Source: Nevskia sp. (GTDB taxonomy: Bacteria; Pseudomonadota; Gammaproteobacteria; Nevskiales; Nevskiaceae). From it: a stretch of DNA of 64,000 nucleotides. Numbering within the stretch: the stretch's first letter is position 1; the number at the start of each line of letters is the position of its first letter. Below are positions 26,868 to 36,736 of this stretch, piece by piece. Both the position numbers and the translations under genes were made by a program. Below the pieces are notes generated by a model. It saw nothing but the letters and a program-made list of their open reading frames with translations, was not told the origin of the DNA and did no database searches. The stretch spans positions 62,001-126,000 of the forward strand of contig JALNYU010000002.1 of the NCBI GenBank assembly GCA_023229645.1. Direction: 5' to 3'.

Positions 26868-28318
26868 GACTTCGGCGCGTTCGGGCGGTCGATGCGAGTG
26901 ACTTCGCTCAACGTTTTTCGCAAATCTTTGCGTGCTCGGAACACATTCCAGAGCAACATGGCCAAGGCTGTTAGCGTCAGCATTTTATCGGTGCCTTGGG
27001 TGAATGCAAACGTCAGCCAGAGCAAGATGTAAAACAACAGCCGCGATAGGAAAAATGGTGCTTCTGGCCAGTCTTTGCCGCTAAAACGATAGGTGTAGTA
27101 GGGAACCCAGCGGGCGAGGATATGCGCGCCCAAAGCCAGTGATGCCGGAAGCCCAACCGGTACTAATAGGGCAAAAGCGGTTGTACGGACAAACTGTAGG
27201 CCGGGGAACAGCCAGATCCGGCTTTTTTTATCAAAACGGTTGTACATCGCGAATCCAAAATCAGTCGCGAGCAAAACGCCGCCCCATTTGATTAAATCAA
27301 GCGGTGTTGGTGAGTCGGGCCAGCGCAGTAAAAAGATCGCCGCTAGGCCGGAAATCAACGCCCAGACCCACGGCGTCCAACGGGGCGTTGCGACTTCAAC
27401 GACGCCATACGCAGTGCTTAATTTCGGATCTTTTTCGTAATTCTGCGCAACCCAATCGTTGTCGACATAGCCGCGTTCGTAGATCGCCCAAAACGACAAT
27501 AGCAGCGCCAATAAGCCAGCGACATGTAGCGCGGGAAAATGCGCGACACCAACTGAGGCGAGCACCCAGAACGCGAAGTCTTCCTGCAAAATGCCGCGCA
27601 GGATGTAGCGCTGCCCAGGCCGTTTTATTAGCGTCAAATATTGGCCTGGGAGATAAACTTGGCTTAGTGCTCGGCGATAGCGGGCCGCCGGCCAGATTAC
27701 GCGGAGCGGGACAGCACAGTGGTCAAGCAGAGGCAGGTCATCTTTCGAATCAGTTAACACTAAGGCTTGGCTCAATACGTCTGCCCCGAGCGCAAGCTGG
27801 CTCAACGCGAGCTTGCCTTCTCGGCGGTCGGCGAAGGTATCCACGCGCATCGCGACAATCGTCGCGCTGGAAAAGCCGAGTGCTTCGATTAATGGCGTCA
27901 CTACAGGGATAAACCCGGCGGTTACGATGTAAAGTGCTCCACGGCTGCGACTGAGTGCCTCGACAATCTGCGTATTGCGATGCGCCTCGGCAAGTGAGGC
28001 AACCCGCTGCCGCCAACGGCGCCAAGTCCACGGAAACAGAATGCTGACACAGCGCACGCGCCAAACATCGCGCGTTGCGTCGCCGCCGGTCCAGCGCCAT
28101 GGTTTTAGAACATCCAGCACACGCAGGAGCAGCAATGCGGCTAAGCCTGGCACGCAGCTATCGATAAAGTCTTCGGTGGAATTCTGCAGGTAAAGCGTTT
28201 CATCCAGGTCGATCAGCAACGGGCCTTCGTGGCCGACGATTGCCGTCAAAGCGTCGTCAGGGCTGGCGTCATGCCGTGCCGACGATACTGGGACGTCACT
28301 CATATAAGATTCAGGCAC
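26864..28318 (-). CDS. HAD-phosphatase / UbiA-like membrane transferase fusion
   Basis: The protein has 484 residues. The N-terminal 215 form a HAD domain: motif I LLIDLDETLY, motif II IVTAGF, motif IV LTDSKDDLPLL. From about 225 the protein is a membrane domain of 8-9 helices resembling UbiA prenyltransferases; YVDNDWVAQNYEKDP fits the first aspartate-rich motif and DFGFAMYNRFDKKSR could be the second. Such enzymes move polyprenyl groups, and HAD-fused relatives resemble phosphoribosyl-decaprenyl synthases. I infer synthesis or remodelling of a polyprenyl-linked sugar for the EPS. A 159-bp gap precedes it; downstream it is coupled to the GT2 gene. Confidence 0.75.
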   Translation of the reverse strand: MPESYMSDVPVSSARHDASPDDALTAIVGHEGPLLIDLDETLYLQNSTEDFIDSCVPGLAALLLLRVLDVLKPWRWTGGDATRDVWRVRCVSILFPWTWRRWRQRVASLAEAHRNTQIVEALSRSRGALYIVTAGFIPVVTPLIEALGFSSATIVAMRVDTFADRREGKLALSQLALGADVLSQALVLTDSKDDLPLLDHCAVPLRVIWPAARYRRALSQVYLPGQYLTLIKRPGQRYILRGILQEDFAFWVLASVGVAHFPALHVAGLLALLLSFWAIYERGYVDNDWVAQNYEKDPKLSTAYGVVEVATPRWTPWVWALISGLAAIFLLRWPDSPTPLDLIKWGGVLLATDFGFAMYNRFDKKSRIWLFPGLQFVRTTAFALLVPVGLPASLALGAHILARWVPYYTYRFSGKDWPEAPFFLSRLLFYILLWLTFAFTQGTDKMLTLTALAMLLWNVFRARKDLRKTLSEVTRIDRPNAPKS

Positions 28319-28477
28319 ATAGACGACGGATGGAAAAGCGACGTTTAATTATCGATAGGGTAAGTCTAAAATTAACAAACAGATGCAGCTTATAGTTGAT
28401 AAATTTCTCGTGCTCTGAAGATGCTCGGGTGCCCGTGCACCGCTTATCCCGATATACCCATTTGCCCTAACTGAAAT

Positions 28478-29347
28478 TCAAAAATGTTTAATGACCGCGC
28501 CTAAAATCTGCGCGCGGGTAACGGTTAGGCGGCGCAACATTTCCTTTTGTTGTTTATACGGCGTCTTATTAGCGCGGCTTACCGTTAGCACTCGGCCAAC
28601 CAACGTAGCAACTGCTAGGCCATCCGAGTGCAGGCCGACCGGCGCTGTATCGATCACAACAAATTCGTAGCTGTGGCGCCATTCTTTAATTAAGCGTTCG
28701 AAATGGCTCCCTGAAAGCAGTTCTAACGGGTTCAGCGGCGTCGGCCCCGAGGTTAGTAAGGATAGCCAGGGAAAGCCTTCAACGGCTTGCAAGACTGGCG
28801 TTTCGTGTTTTGCGATCGAATGTGAAAGCCCGTACTCATTGTCGGCATTGAACAAGAGATGTTGACGCGGCTTCCGTAAATCGGCGTCGACGAGCAACGT
28901 AGGATGCCCCAGTTGCGCAAATGACATTGCTAGTTCTGCGCAGAGTTGAGACCTGCCTTCACCGCGGCCGGGACTCAGCATCGCTAGCATATTGGCGCGC
29001 GACGCACCATCGTGACGCAGCAGTAATTCGGTGCGTAACGCTAAGATTTGTTCATTGCGCGGGTCGAAGGGGTCGCGCGATAACATCAGTTCCTGTGCAG
29101 GCTTTGCTTTCGGCGCATTTAGGCGCGCGGAAGTGCTCTGCGAGGCGTGCTGGGCGTATTCGATATCTTCTTCGGTGACGAAGCCGGTTCTTACTGCAGC
29201 TTCGCTGAAGTCGATATCAAGCACACGCGCCGCATGGGTGATTTTCTTGATCGCTTCGCTGTCAAGTGCACAGCATCGAATCAGCGCTTCGCGCAGCTGT
29301 AGTTCTGTTTGTTCGGACGCACCATCGTGTGCAGGGTCTGCGTTCAT
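28478..29347 (-). CDS. EPS biosynthesis BY-kinase-like ATPase (EpsG/CpsD type)
   Basis: The protein has 289 residues. The N-terminal 90 resemble the GspE-N-like leader of EpsG proteins. The ATPase core has Walker A SPGRGEGRSQLCAEL with arginine in place of the usual lysine, a known form in EpsG; Walker A' is VDADLRKPRQH and Walker B FVVIDTAPV. The C-terminus lacks the tyrosine cluster typical of BY-kinases. It pairs with the EpsF/Wzz-like gene immediately upstream in the operon (194-bp gap) to control chain length. Confidence 0.88.
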   Translation of the reverse strand: MNADPAHDGASEQTELQLREALIRCCALDSEAIKKITHAARVLDIDFSEAAVRTGFVTEEDIEYAQHASQSTSARLNAPKAKPAQELMLSRDPFDPRNEQILALRTELLLRHDGASRANMLAMLSPGRGEGRSQLCAELAMSFAQLGHPTLLVDADLRKPRQHLLFNADNEYGLSHSIAKHETPVLQAVEGFPWLSLLTSGPTPLNPLELLSGSHFERLIKEWRHSYEFVVIDTAPVGLHSDGLAVATLVGRVLTVSRANKTPYKQQKEMLRRLTVTRAQILGAVIKHF

Positions 29348-29541
29348 TCGCTTGGGGGTCTGTTAACACGATTGCGGTTGTCGTAAGGGCGGACAACGGC
29401 ACCGTCATCAAGGGGTCCCACCCTAAATTCGCTGGACGGTGTCGCGAACCTTGGCCTTGGAATTACCAAGGCATTCGGCCCGCGCCGAGGTGGGCGGACT
29501 TTTGACTCATGATGCGGCGATCGCATAAGTGTTTATGGGCC

Positions 29542-30984
29542 CTAGACGGGAATAGCACCAAATTCAGCAATAACCGGAATGCCGAAATCACGTTCGATAT
29601 CATCGCGGCATCGAATTCTACGGATGACAAAGCCATAGGCCAACGGCAGTGAAATCCCGAGGAACATCCCCGCAACAGCGCCGAGTATCAGGCTTACGCG
29701 CGTTCTTTTGCTGCTCGGCTTGGTCGGCGGCGTCGCTCGGCTGATAACACTTACATTATTGTAATTGCTTGATGACGCCCGTGAAATTTGATCGTAGCTT
29801 TCGAGCGCGCGACGATAAACGGTTTGTGCCGACTCCAGATCCAGCCGATATTTTTCCCGCTGTTCGGTCAGCTGGCGCTGCGCAATGACTTTGGTCCGCT
29901 GCTCTTCAATCGCCGAGCGCAGTTTTGCTTCGAGACGGCGGGCGCTATCGAGATCGCTATCGGTATTGCGGCTGTAATTCTTGGTTTCGTCGCTCAATGT
30001 TTTCTGCGTCGCATCAATTTGCGACTGCAGTTCTAGCACACGCGGGTGCTTGGGGCCGTCTGTTTGCCGAATTTCGGCCATTTTCGCGTTCAGCGTACTG
30101 AGCTGATTTCTTAGATTCTGGATCGTCAACGAATTACTGAATTGGCTGCCGGTTGCTGCCGCGCCGGCTGACGCCGTTATTTCGGCATCACGGCGCGCAT
30201 TTTGGGCCGTTAGCAGGCGCGCTTCGAGGCCGGCGAGCGTTTGCGTCTCGATGTCGGCTTGCCCATCTTCGGCAATCAAGCCAGTTCGTTTGTAGAAGTC
30301 TGTTAATTGGTTTTGCGCATGCGAAACTTTATCTTTTAGCTCCGCTAATTGCGTTTGATAAGCTTGGCTACGGTCGTCTGCCGCGGTGCTTTTGTGCTGA
30401 TATTCACGGTTTGCATAGATATCGGCGACGGTGTTGGCAACTTCCGCCGCTTCATCGGGTGAATTGCCAGTGTACTTAATAAAAATCAACTGGCTGCCGT
30501 AGCGGCCTTGGTCTACGCCCAGGTTTTTTTCGACCAGCGCCTCGGCAGCAGTGCGCAGGGCTTCAGGGCCACCTTTTACGCCAGCGATATATTTTTTGTT
30601 TTCGTCGAGTTTCAGGCGATCGACAACCGGCATCAGCACGACGGGGCTGCCGATCAATTCCATTTGCGTCGAAATCCAGTTTCCGATTAGCGCTAGCGGG
30701 AATTCCTTGCCACCGAGCGGATCGTTGATTTCGTAGTTGACGAGCAACGTCGCCGTCGCGATGTACGTCTTCGGTTTCAAGATGCCCAGTACCGAAACAA
30801 TCACAAATATGACCGCAGCAATGATCAGGCTTTGCTTCCAAAAAGCCTTGGAAATCGCCAGTACCTGCTGCAATGAAACCCCAGGATGGGTATAGCTCTG
30901 CGGGATGAACGGTACCTGCATCGCAGCCATCTGGGTCGACGACTGCGGTGGCGAAGAGAGGACGGGCAGATCTTGCAGTGCCAT
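29542..30984 (-). CDS. chain-length determinant (Wzz/EpsF-like PCP)
   Basis: A 480-residue polysaccharide co-polymerase: membrane helix at about 51-70 (LIIAAVIFVIVSVLGIL), a long periplasmic coiled-coil (about 200-400), then a second helix near 437-460. PTKPSSKR before it matches the proline-rich motif of the family. It sets polymer length and contacts the kinase. The start overlaps the stop of the Wza-like gene by one base (TAATG), so these are coupled. Confidence 0.92.
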   Translation of the reverse strand: MALQDLPVLSSPPQSSTQMAAMQVPFIPQSYTHPGVSLQQVLAISKAFWKQSLIIAAVIFVIVSVLGILKPKTYIATATLLVNYEINDPLGGKEFPLALIGNWISTQMELIGSPVVLMPVVDRLKLDENKKYIAGVKGGPEALRTAAEALVEKNLGVDQGRYGSQLIFIKYTGNSPDEAAEVANTVADIYANREYQHKSTAADDRSQAYQTQLAELKDKVSHAQNQLTDFYKRTGLIAEDGQADIETQTLAGLEARLLTAQNARRDAEITASAGAAATGSQFSNSLTIQNLRNQLSTLNAKMAEIRQTDGPKHPRVLELQSQIDATQKTLSDETKNYSRNTDSDLDSARRLEAKLRSAIEEQRTKVIAQRQLTEQREKYRLDLESAQTVYRRALESYDQISRASSSNYNNVSVISRATPPTKPSSKRTRVSLILGAVAGMFLGISLPLAYGFVIRRIRCRDDIERDFGIPVIAEFGAIPV

Positions 30985-31958
30985 TAGAATATGCTCTCCT
31001 TAACGCGGATTACGTCATTCGCTTGGACGGGGTCGTTGAGTTTCGGGTGGATGACCACGAAACTGCCGTCTGGCTTGCGCCGCTTAATCTCGATACGGCT
31101 GGAACTGCCGCGCCGCGTAATGCCGCCTGCGCGTGCCAAGGCCTGCTCCAAGGTCATACCCACTTCCAGGCGATATTGATTGGGCGTAGTGACTTCACCA
31201 TAAACAAAAAATTGATCAGCCCGCGGTACAAATAGCGTGTCGCCACCTTGCAATTTCACCGCTGGCATATCGGTTACGCCGCTGGTGAGTCCGCCAAGAT
31301 TAATTGGCGTTCTATTGGTGTTGCCTTCGCTGTCGGTGCGTAATAAGTAAATGATCGTCGCTCCTTCGACCGAGCGGCCACCGGCCAATGCCAGCAGATC
31401 GAAGACGGTTGTCGTCGATTCCACCGCATAACGGCCTGGTTTGCCGACTTCGCCGAGTACTGAAACTTGCTGGCTCCGCGATTGCACCAACGTGATCGAC
31501 ACCTGTGGGTTGACCAGAAACTCGCCAGTGCGTAGCGCATCGGCAATTTTCGTTGACGCTTGCGCGGGCGATAGGCCGGCAATCTGCACCGCACCAACCA
31601 GTGGAACCAGGATGGTGCCGTCGTCCGCCAAGTAAGTTGTCGTGCTTAATTCAGGTTTGCCGTACACCTGAACGGTCACGGTATCACCGACACCGAGTTT
31701 GATTAACGGCGCTTGATCATCGGGCGCTGGCGCTGGCGCTGGCGCTGCGTTAGTCGTCGGTGCGGGTGTCGCGGCGGCTACGCCGCTAACGACCGCTTTC
31801 TGAGCGTAGGCCGCAGGTGTGAACACGAGGACGATCACGGCGAGGATGAAACAGTTCCTCCATGACGGTCGCCGATGAAGGTCAGATTGTATCGACACGC
31901 ATGGCTCCTTAGCGGTTCTTCCTGTCCGCTTGCCCAATCGCTCGGCAAGGGTCGTCAT
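30984..31958 (-). CDS. polysaccharide export protein (Wza/EpsE-like)
   Basis: The protein has 324 residues. A long N-terminus precedes a signal-like helix (FILAVIVLVFTPAAYAQ), so a start downstream of 31958 is possible; no lipobox cysteine is seen. The polysaccharide-export domain begins IKLGVGDTVTVQVYGKPELS; SLBB-type segments follow (VSVLGEVGKPGRY, FFVYGEVTTPNQY). It forms the outer-membrane exit channel. A Pro-Ala stretch is coded by four in-frame GGCGCT hexamers (31723-31746). It is the first gene of the left operon. Confidence 0.9.
   Translation of the reverse strand: MTTLAERLGKRTGRTAKEPCVSIQSDLHRRPSWRNCFILAVIVLVFTPAAYAQKAVVSGVAAATPAPTTNAAPAPAPAPDDQAPLIKLGVGDTVTVQVYGKPELSTTTYLADDGTILVPLVGAVQIAGLSPAQASTKIADALRTGEFLVNPQVSITLVQSRSQQVSVLGEVGKPGRYAVESTTTVFDLLALAGGRSVEGATIIYLLRTDSEGNTNRTPINLGGLTSGVTDMPAVKLQGGDTLFVPRADQFFVYGEVTTPNQYRLEVGMTLEQALARAGGITRRGSSSRIEIKRRKPDGSFVVIHPKLNDPVQANDVIRVKESIF
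31723..31746 (-). repeat. hexanucleotide repeat, four GGCGCT units
   Basis: Tandem hexamers inside the export gene encode Pro-Ala. A change in copy number would alter linker length without a frameshift. Confidence 0.7.
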
Positions 31959-32373
31959 TCGACGTTTAACCGCGTGTTTATGTTGCGGATATGACGGATT
32001 TTACAAAAACTCTAAGATTTACAGGGGCAATAGGTACATCTTGCTACCGACTGCGCGGGTCGTTGAGAATTAGGGGCAGCAACTTCGACTCGGACGGCAC
32101 CATCGGCGAGTTTAAGCTCAGCGCATCTCCTGACATGAAATATGGATCAGGCAATTTAAAGTGCCATCAACGGCGACGATAGTCGTTTAATACAGTCGCC
32201 AGTGTGGTCTGAATTGATACGTCTGTCGACAGGGACAATATAGCCCTAAGCAACCGCGGTCTTGGGCTGTGCGCTGATTCGCAAAGTCGAGTGTGCTTAA
32301 CGCGTTTATTACGTCGACAACCCCGTAATCTTGGCGCTCAAATCCGCCTGCCGGACAGATGAAAAAGCCGCCC
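31959..32373. other. intergenic, promoter region of the EPS operon
   Basis: 415 bp between the Wza-like gene and the bipartite repeat. A 63-codon frame at 31991 has no ribosome site or recognisable product. It probably carries the promoter of the minus-strand EPS operon; no box is convincing. Confidence 0.4.
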
Positions 32374-32581
32374 GTTATTGATCCGGCCATTAAGTACTTG
32401 AATAAAGACAGTGCAATGCCAAACCGGAAGCCGCACTTCCGAGAAAGCGAGAAATGGCCGGATCAATAACAAAGCAATTTGATTTTATTATTAATTCGGC
32501 CACTCACGCCGTCTCGAAAAAGTGCGATCTCAAATTGCCACGTAGCACCTCGTTCAACTATTTTGTAGCCGAATCAATAAT
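32374..32581 (+). repeat. bipartite palindromic element, copy 3 (A+B)
   Basis: Module A 32374-32470 and module B 32487-32581, near-identical to copy 1 and in the same orientation. Its right end overlaps the stop codon of the cupin gene (TGA from TTATTGATTC). Confidence 0.9.
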
Positions 32582-33509
32582 TTCGGACGCGGTGCAACAC
32601 CGCCCCGACAGTACTCCGCAACGGAGTAAGGGCCAACATCGCTTGGGATTTAATCGTGTCGACCACCGGACGTGCACCAGGCTCCGAGGGTTGCAAGCCT
32701 AGTTTGCGCACATAGTGATTGTAGCCACGTGCTCGGCCAGCTGCGCGCGTCGCGCTGGTTTCGAACACAAACGAGTATGAAATTGAGCGCGAGGCCCCCG
32801 TTTCAACCCAGTGCGGCGCATTTTGGGGCTGATGCAGGCCTAGGCCCGGTTTGAGCACGAACAGATGCGCGTAGGCAGGGTCGCGCTTGGCAAGGTCAAT
32901 TTGACCAATTTCAACTTTGCCGCGGACGTAGAATTTTTCCAGCTCGCTGTCTGTAACTGCGGCGGGCGAATAGACGTGATAGCGCTTTTCGCCTTCGATT
33001 TGCGCAAAAAAATTGATCTCAGGGTCGAAATGGAATGGGGTGATCGTCGCCCCGGAGCTGATGAATAACGCCGATTCTAAGCGTTCGATGCGCGCGCCGT
33101 TCAATCCGCCTTGTAGGTCGACGACCTGCTGAAACAACAGGTTAAGCAGATCGCGAAAATCTGCATCGTAATTTTCCAAGCGTTTTAACAGAATGCGGTA
33201 GCTATTTTCTTCCAGGTGCGCCATTGCCTCTGCCGGCGTTTGGCCGCCATTGGGCACCGAGAAAAATTCGGTGCCTGGGGTGCGCGCGCCAGCGCTGACG
33301 AAATAGTCTTTCGTTTGCCCAGCGTATTTTTCGAGCAGCCGCAGAATATTATTTTCAGAGAACAAATCCAAAGTGTTCAGGCGATGCGCATAGCCAAATG
33401 GCTCTTGATCATAACAACGATTAAAAGTTGCCAAATCGAGATCAAAATGGGGTTGGGCGTCGGAATTAATCATTTGAATAAACTCAAAATTATCGCGATT
33501 TAATGACAC
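32574..33509 (-). CDS. cupin/JmjC-like protein in the EPS locus
   Basis: The protein has 311 residues. TPFHFDPEINFFAQIEGEKR has the HxD iron pair of Fe(II)/2-oxoglutarate dioxygenases, followed by KRYHVYSP and a plausible distal histidine (GLHQPQNAPHWVETG). It may hydroxylate a small molecule, glycan or protein linked to the EPS; the substrate is unknown. The final residues and the stop come from the junction with the palindromic repeat, so the natural C-terminus may have been trimmed. It lies 55 bp after the methyltransferase and likely shares its transcript. Confidence 0.8.
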   Translation of the reverse strand: MSLNRDNFEFIQMINSDAQPHFDLDLATFNRCYDQEPFGYAHRLNTLDLFSENNILRLLEKYAGQTKDYFVSAGARTPGTEFFSVPNGGQTPAEAMAHLEENSYRILLKRLENYDADFRDLLNLLFQQVVDLQGGLNGARIERLESALFISSGATITPFHFDPEINFFAQIEGEKRYHVYSPAAVTDSELEKFYVRGKVEIGQIDLAKRDPAYAHLFVLKPGLGLHQPQNAPHWVETGASRSISYSFVFETSATRAAGRARGYNHYVRKLGLQPSEPGARPVVDTIKSQAMLALTPLRSTVGAVLHRVRNY

Positions 33510-33564
33510 TGTGTTGGAATGTGTGGTTGGTCGCCGGTATCGCTGTCGGTGCCGTCATCGCACC

Positions 33565-34464
33565 TTAATTATCGCAGCGTTCGAATAGATAACCTGTAAA
33601 TTCCTTGACAAAACGCTCTGGGTAAAACGGGATTAAACAATCCAAATCTTGTACAGCCCAGCGATCACGTAATTTGTATCCGGCACTGGCAAAGTAAGCA
33701 ATAAATTCGTTTTCATTGTAAATCTGGTTTGGGGTGACCGCCGGGCCGTAATTCTGTAGGGTCCAGAAGCCGGGCCCGCTCGTCATCGGCAGCTTATTGA
33801 GCAGAACGTAGCGTGGCTTTTCTGTGAGGCGTTCTAGGAGACCGGGCACCGATTGCTCCATAAACTGCAGGGCGCCTGCTGAGAGCAGCAGATCGCACGC
33901 GCCTACCTGCGTGAGGTCGCTGCCGAAGCTTAGGCCCGTTGCGAGTTCACGCGCCGCGATTTTGCGGCCTTGTTCGGCGATTTTAGGGACTTCGATCACC
34001 GTCCACGTAGCATTGGCCGGCATTTTCGAGTAACGGCGGTAGCCGTAGTAGGTCAGGCCGATACTGCCGCCGAGATCAAGCAAACGCGCGTTTTCGCCGT
34101 AAAGCTTCGACAGCCAGAAAAAAACCGGATAGGTCGACGGCCGGACGGGATCGATTTGATCAATCCATAATTCTGATGATTCGCTGTGATCCCAGCCGGC
34201 TAAACGAGAAGGCGGGATCTGAGCGTACGCTTCTGCGTAGCTTTTATAGACACCGAAATGCAGACCCGTATGATCACGGCGCGCCATGACCCGCTCGCGG
34301 ATAAATTCAGGAAAGAACGGCAGTTTTCCGAGCCAGCGCCCCGTCGGCAGCCGAGCGAGGATAATTTCGGCAAGTTTGCGGACGATGCGCAGGCGAAGCG
34401 ACGGCGTTGGGGCATTCATTACGAAGCGAGTGTGCTCTAAGTTTGCAGATGCGGCGGCGCGCAT
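33565..34464 (-). CDS. putative methyltransferase, TIGR04325 type
   Basis: This is 299 residues from the ATG at 34464, 13 bases after the upstream stop; an ATG at 34419 would remove 15. RLLDLGGSIGLTYYGYRRY (about 140-158) is a SAM-binding motif I, then WTVIEVPKI and CDLLLSAGALQF. YVLLNKLPMTSG and FWTLQNYGPA are typical of the TIGR04325 family found in surface-polysaccharide clusters. It probably methylates a sugar or lipid-linked intermediate; activity is untested for the family as far as I know. Confidence 0.8.
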   Translation of the reverse strand: MRAAASANLEHTRFVMNAPTPSLRLRIVRKLAEIILARLPTGRWLGKLPFFPEFIRERVMARRDHTGLHFGVYKSYAEAYAQIPPSRLAGWDHSESSELWIDQIDPVRPSTYPVFFWLSKLYGENARLLDLGGSIGLTYYGYRRYSKMPANATWTVIEVPKIAEQGRKIAARELATGLSFGSDLTQVGACDLLLSAGALQFMEQSVPGLLERLTEKPRYVLLNKLPMTSGPGFWTLQNYGPAVTPNQIYNENEFIAYFASAGYKLRDRWAVQDLDCLIPFYPERFVKEFTGYLFERCDN

Positions 34465-34476
34465 TGAGGGGGGTCT

Positions 34477-35718
34477 TTATTCGAACCGTGCGCGCAGTTC
34501 GAGCCCGATCAACGACGTGTTATAGGAATTAATTTCGATGTTGGAAATCCGTGCTTGATAGGTTGCATAGCTGCGAACCTGCAACCAACGCAGTGGTTCG
34601 TAGCTCAGGTTGAGTGAAACAGCTTGGTAGCGGTCCTTGCGGTTATCGTTGGCGATCCCACCGGGCAAATTGCTGGCTTGGAACGCACCATCCGTATATT
34701 CATACGTTGTCCCAACGGTAATCTTTGCGGTCGCTTCCCATTCAACACCGATGTTGCCGCCGGTTTCGATGACGGAGTTATTGCCTGCGGTATAACTGAC
34801 GACGCGCCGGAAGATCGAAGACCGCGCAGAGGTCTTCCCGGTGATTTGCCGCCGATAACCGATACTGCCGGTGAATTCCGCCGTTTTTCCGACCTGGGTA
34901 TCCCCTTGGCGCGACGTGAAGCCCAGCGCCAAGTTAAATGCCGACAAGCCCGTTGCCTCGTAGCCGAGTGTGCTTTGTATCGAATATTGCTTAAACGCGG
35001 CAGCCGCGGATGAGCCGGTGTAGTCGCCAGTGAGGTAATCGCCGCTGACGCCGGCAGTGATTTTGGAGATGCCGAGGTATTGCAGCGCGACGGTGCTGGT
35101 GTTCTCGTTCAGCGTAAATTCCGGGAACTGCGGCAGTGGCGAAAACAGTTCATGGACTTTATAGCCGCCTTCGAGGCGCCAGTCGTTGGCGAACGTAAAG
35201 TCGACCTTGCCGCCGCCAACGCGGTCGCGTTCCAGAATCAGTCGTGACGTATCGCGATCCGCGAAAGAGGCTAGGCGGCGCTCCTGACGGAAGTCGAAGC
35301 TGCCGGTAAGGCGGCGTATCAATACCCAGTCGAGTCCGGCGGAAATTAGGTATTCGTTGTGGTTCAGGCCAGTCGTATTTAGATAATTGAACTGCCGGCC
35401 TTCAACTTGCGCCCTGAATTTTTGCTCGCTGTATTCGTACTGGGTATCCAGCCCGAGCGTGTTCAGAATGATTTGGTCGGATCGAACGCGCTTGCCGTCA
35501 ATGACAGGCGCCGCAGCGGTGCTTGATACGCGGTAGACGTTTGAGTCGAACTGAATCTGGGAGATGCCGTACGGAATCAGCTTTAGCTCGGCGTTCGCGC
35601 TATGTGCCCAGCCAAGGGCAAGCACCAGCAGCATTGATGATCGACGAAAGTGACGAGGTGCGCGCGCATCCGTGTGATCAGGGCGGTTCGAATTCGAGCA
35701 GCCGGTCGATCGTGTCAA
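34477..35718 (-). CDS. EpsL-like outer-membrane beta-barrel protein
   Basis: The protein has 413 residues. A signal peptide is visible (MLLVLALGWAHSANA, cleavage before E), preceded by 28 residues if the start is 35718; an ATG at 35634 would begin at the signal. The mature part is made of alternating beta strands and ends in an aromatic-terminated strand (LIGLELRARFE), as in outer-membrane barrels. PYGISQIQFDSNVYRV is typical of the EpsL family in exosortase/PEP-CTERM-linked EPS clusters. It is probably the first gene of the transcript that includes the methyltransferase and cupin genes. Confidence 0.78.
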   Translation of the reverse strand: MTRSTGCSNSNRPDHTDARAPRHFRRSSMLLVLALGWAHSANAELKLIPYGISQIQFDSNVYRVSSTAAAPVIDGKRVRSDQIILNTLGLDTQYEYSEQKFRAQVEGRQFNYLNTTGLNHNEYLISAGLDWVLIRRLTGSFDFRQERRLASFADRDTSRLILERDRVGGGKVDFTFANDWRLEGGYKVHELFSPLPQFPEFTLNENTSTVALQYLGISKITAGVSGDYLTGDYTGSSAAAAFKQYSIQSTLGYEATGLSAFNLALGFTSRQGDTQVGKTAEFTGSIGYRRQITGKTSARSSIFRRVVSYTAGNNSVIETGGNIGVEWEATAKITVGTTYEYTDGAFQASNLPGGIANDNRKDRYQAVSLNLSYEPLRWLQVRSYATYQARISNIEINSYNTSLIGLELRARFE

Positions 35719-35969
35719 GGCATTCCCCGTAGATGGCGCTGTCGGCGCATTTGCACCACTGCAAATAGCGCAGCAAATTTTCTAGAGATTGCCTGTATGC
35801 GAGCCGGATTGACATCCCTGTAGGATAAAAAACCGCAGGGGCGGTTATCGGTAAGCGCGGCGTCGTAAAATCATGCTTGGTCGGTGCGGAGACTTAAGCC
35901 TGTTTCCGCGACTAATATGCGATATCGATCGCCTTCTACCAATACTTGTTCACGAGCCCGACGAAACCT

Positions 35970-36704
35970 ATGCCGTTATCCGCGCTTGCGTTCGATGACT
36001 ACGATCTGGACCAGTTCGTTTCCGTCGCGGCAGCATTTGATCCTGCCCGATACGGGTATGTGGTAACCCCGAATGCAGACCATCTGATACGGCTTGACGA
36101 AAGTGAGGCCTTTCGCGGGCTTTACGCCGACGCTGCTTACGTGCTGCTTGATAGCCGTTTTTTGTCGAAGCTGATCGCGCTAACGCGAGGCTTGCGCTTG
36201 CCAGTTTGTGCAGGCAGCGATTTAACGGCACGTCTGTTTTCCGACGTTATCCAGCCCGACGATAAATTGATCTTGATCGGCGCCCGGCCTGAGCAGGCCG
36301 CGCAGTTACGCCAACAATACGGTTTAAAAAATCTCGCGCATTACAATCCGCCGATGGGCTTCATTCGTGACCCACTTGCGGTGGAGGATTGCTTGAAGTT
36401 CGTCGAAGCGCACAGCCCATTTCGTTTCTGTTTAATTGGCGTCGGCGCACCTCAGCAGGAAGTGGTGGCGCAAAAGCTGGGTGAGCGCGGTATTGCGCAG
36501 GGATTAGCGCTATGTATCGGCGCATCAGTCGATTTTCTAACCGGAGCCGAGCAACGCGCACCTTTGTGGATGCAGAAAATCGGGATGGAATGGTTATTTC
36601 GGTTGCTGCAATCCCCGAAACGGCTCGGCAAACGCTATTTGATTCGCGGGCCGCGAGTGTTCACGTTACTGCGCCGCGTAAACGTGAGCCTGCGCCCGCG
36701 CTGA
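35970..36704 (+). CDS. WecG/TagA/CpsF-family glycosyltransferase
   Basis: This is 244 residues from the ATG at 35970; a TTG at 35946 would add 8. VVTPNADHLIRL near 30-41, AYVLLDSRFLSKL, LPVCAGSDLTARLF and LIGVGAPQQEVVAQKL fit the family, which transfers N-acetylmannosamine(uronic acid) or related sugars to lipid-linked acceptors. FLTGAEQRAPLWMQKIGMEW is the C-terminal signature region. It is divergent from the EpsL-like operon and convergent with the GMC gene. Confidence 0.9.
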   Translation: MPLSALAFDDYDLDQFVSVAAAFDPARYGYVVTPNADHLIRLDESEAFRGLYADAAYVLLDSRFLSKLIALTRGLRLPVCAGSDLTARLFSDVIQPDDKLILIGARPEQAAQLRQQYGLKNLAHYNPPMGFIRDPLAVEDCLKFVEAHSPFRFCLIGVGAPQQEVVAQKLGERGIAQGLALCIGASVDFLTGAEQRAPLWMQKIGMEWLFRLLQSPKRLGKRYLIRGPRVFTLLRRVNVSLRPR

Positions 36705-36736
36705 ACCGCGAACCAAGCGTATTCGGGCTCCGCAAA

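Noticed and set aside
31991..32182. 63-codon frame upstream of the EPS operon
   Set aside because: No ribosome site, no recognisable product, and it lies in the probable promoter region.
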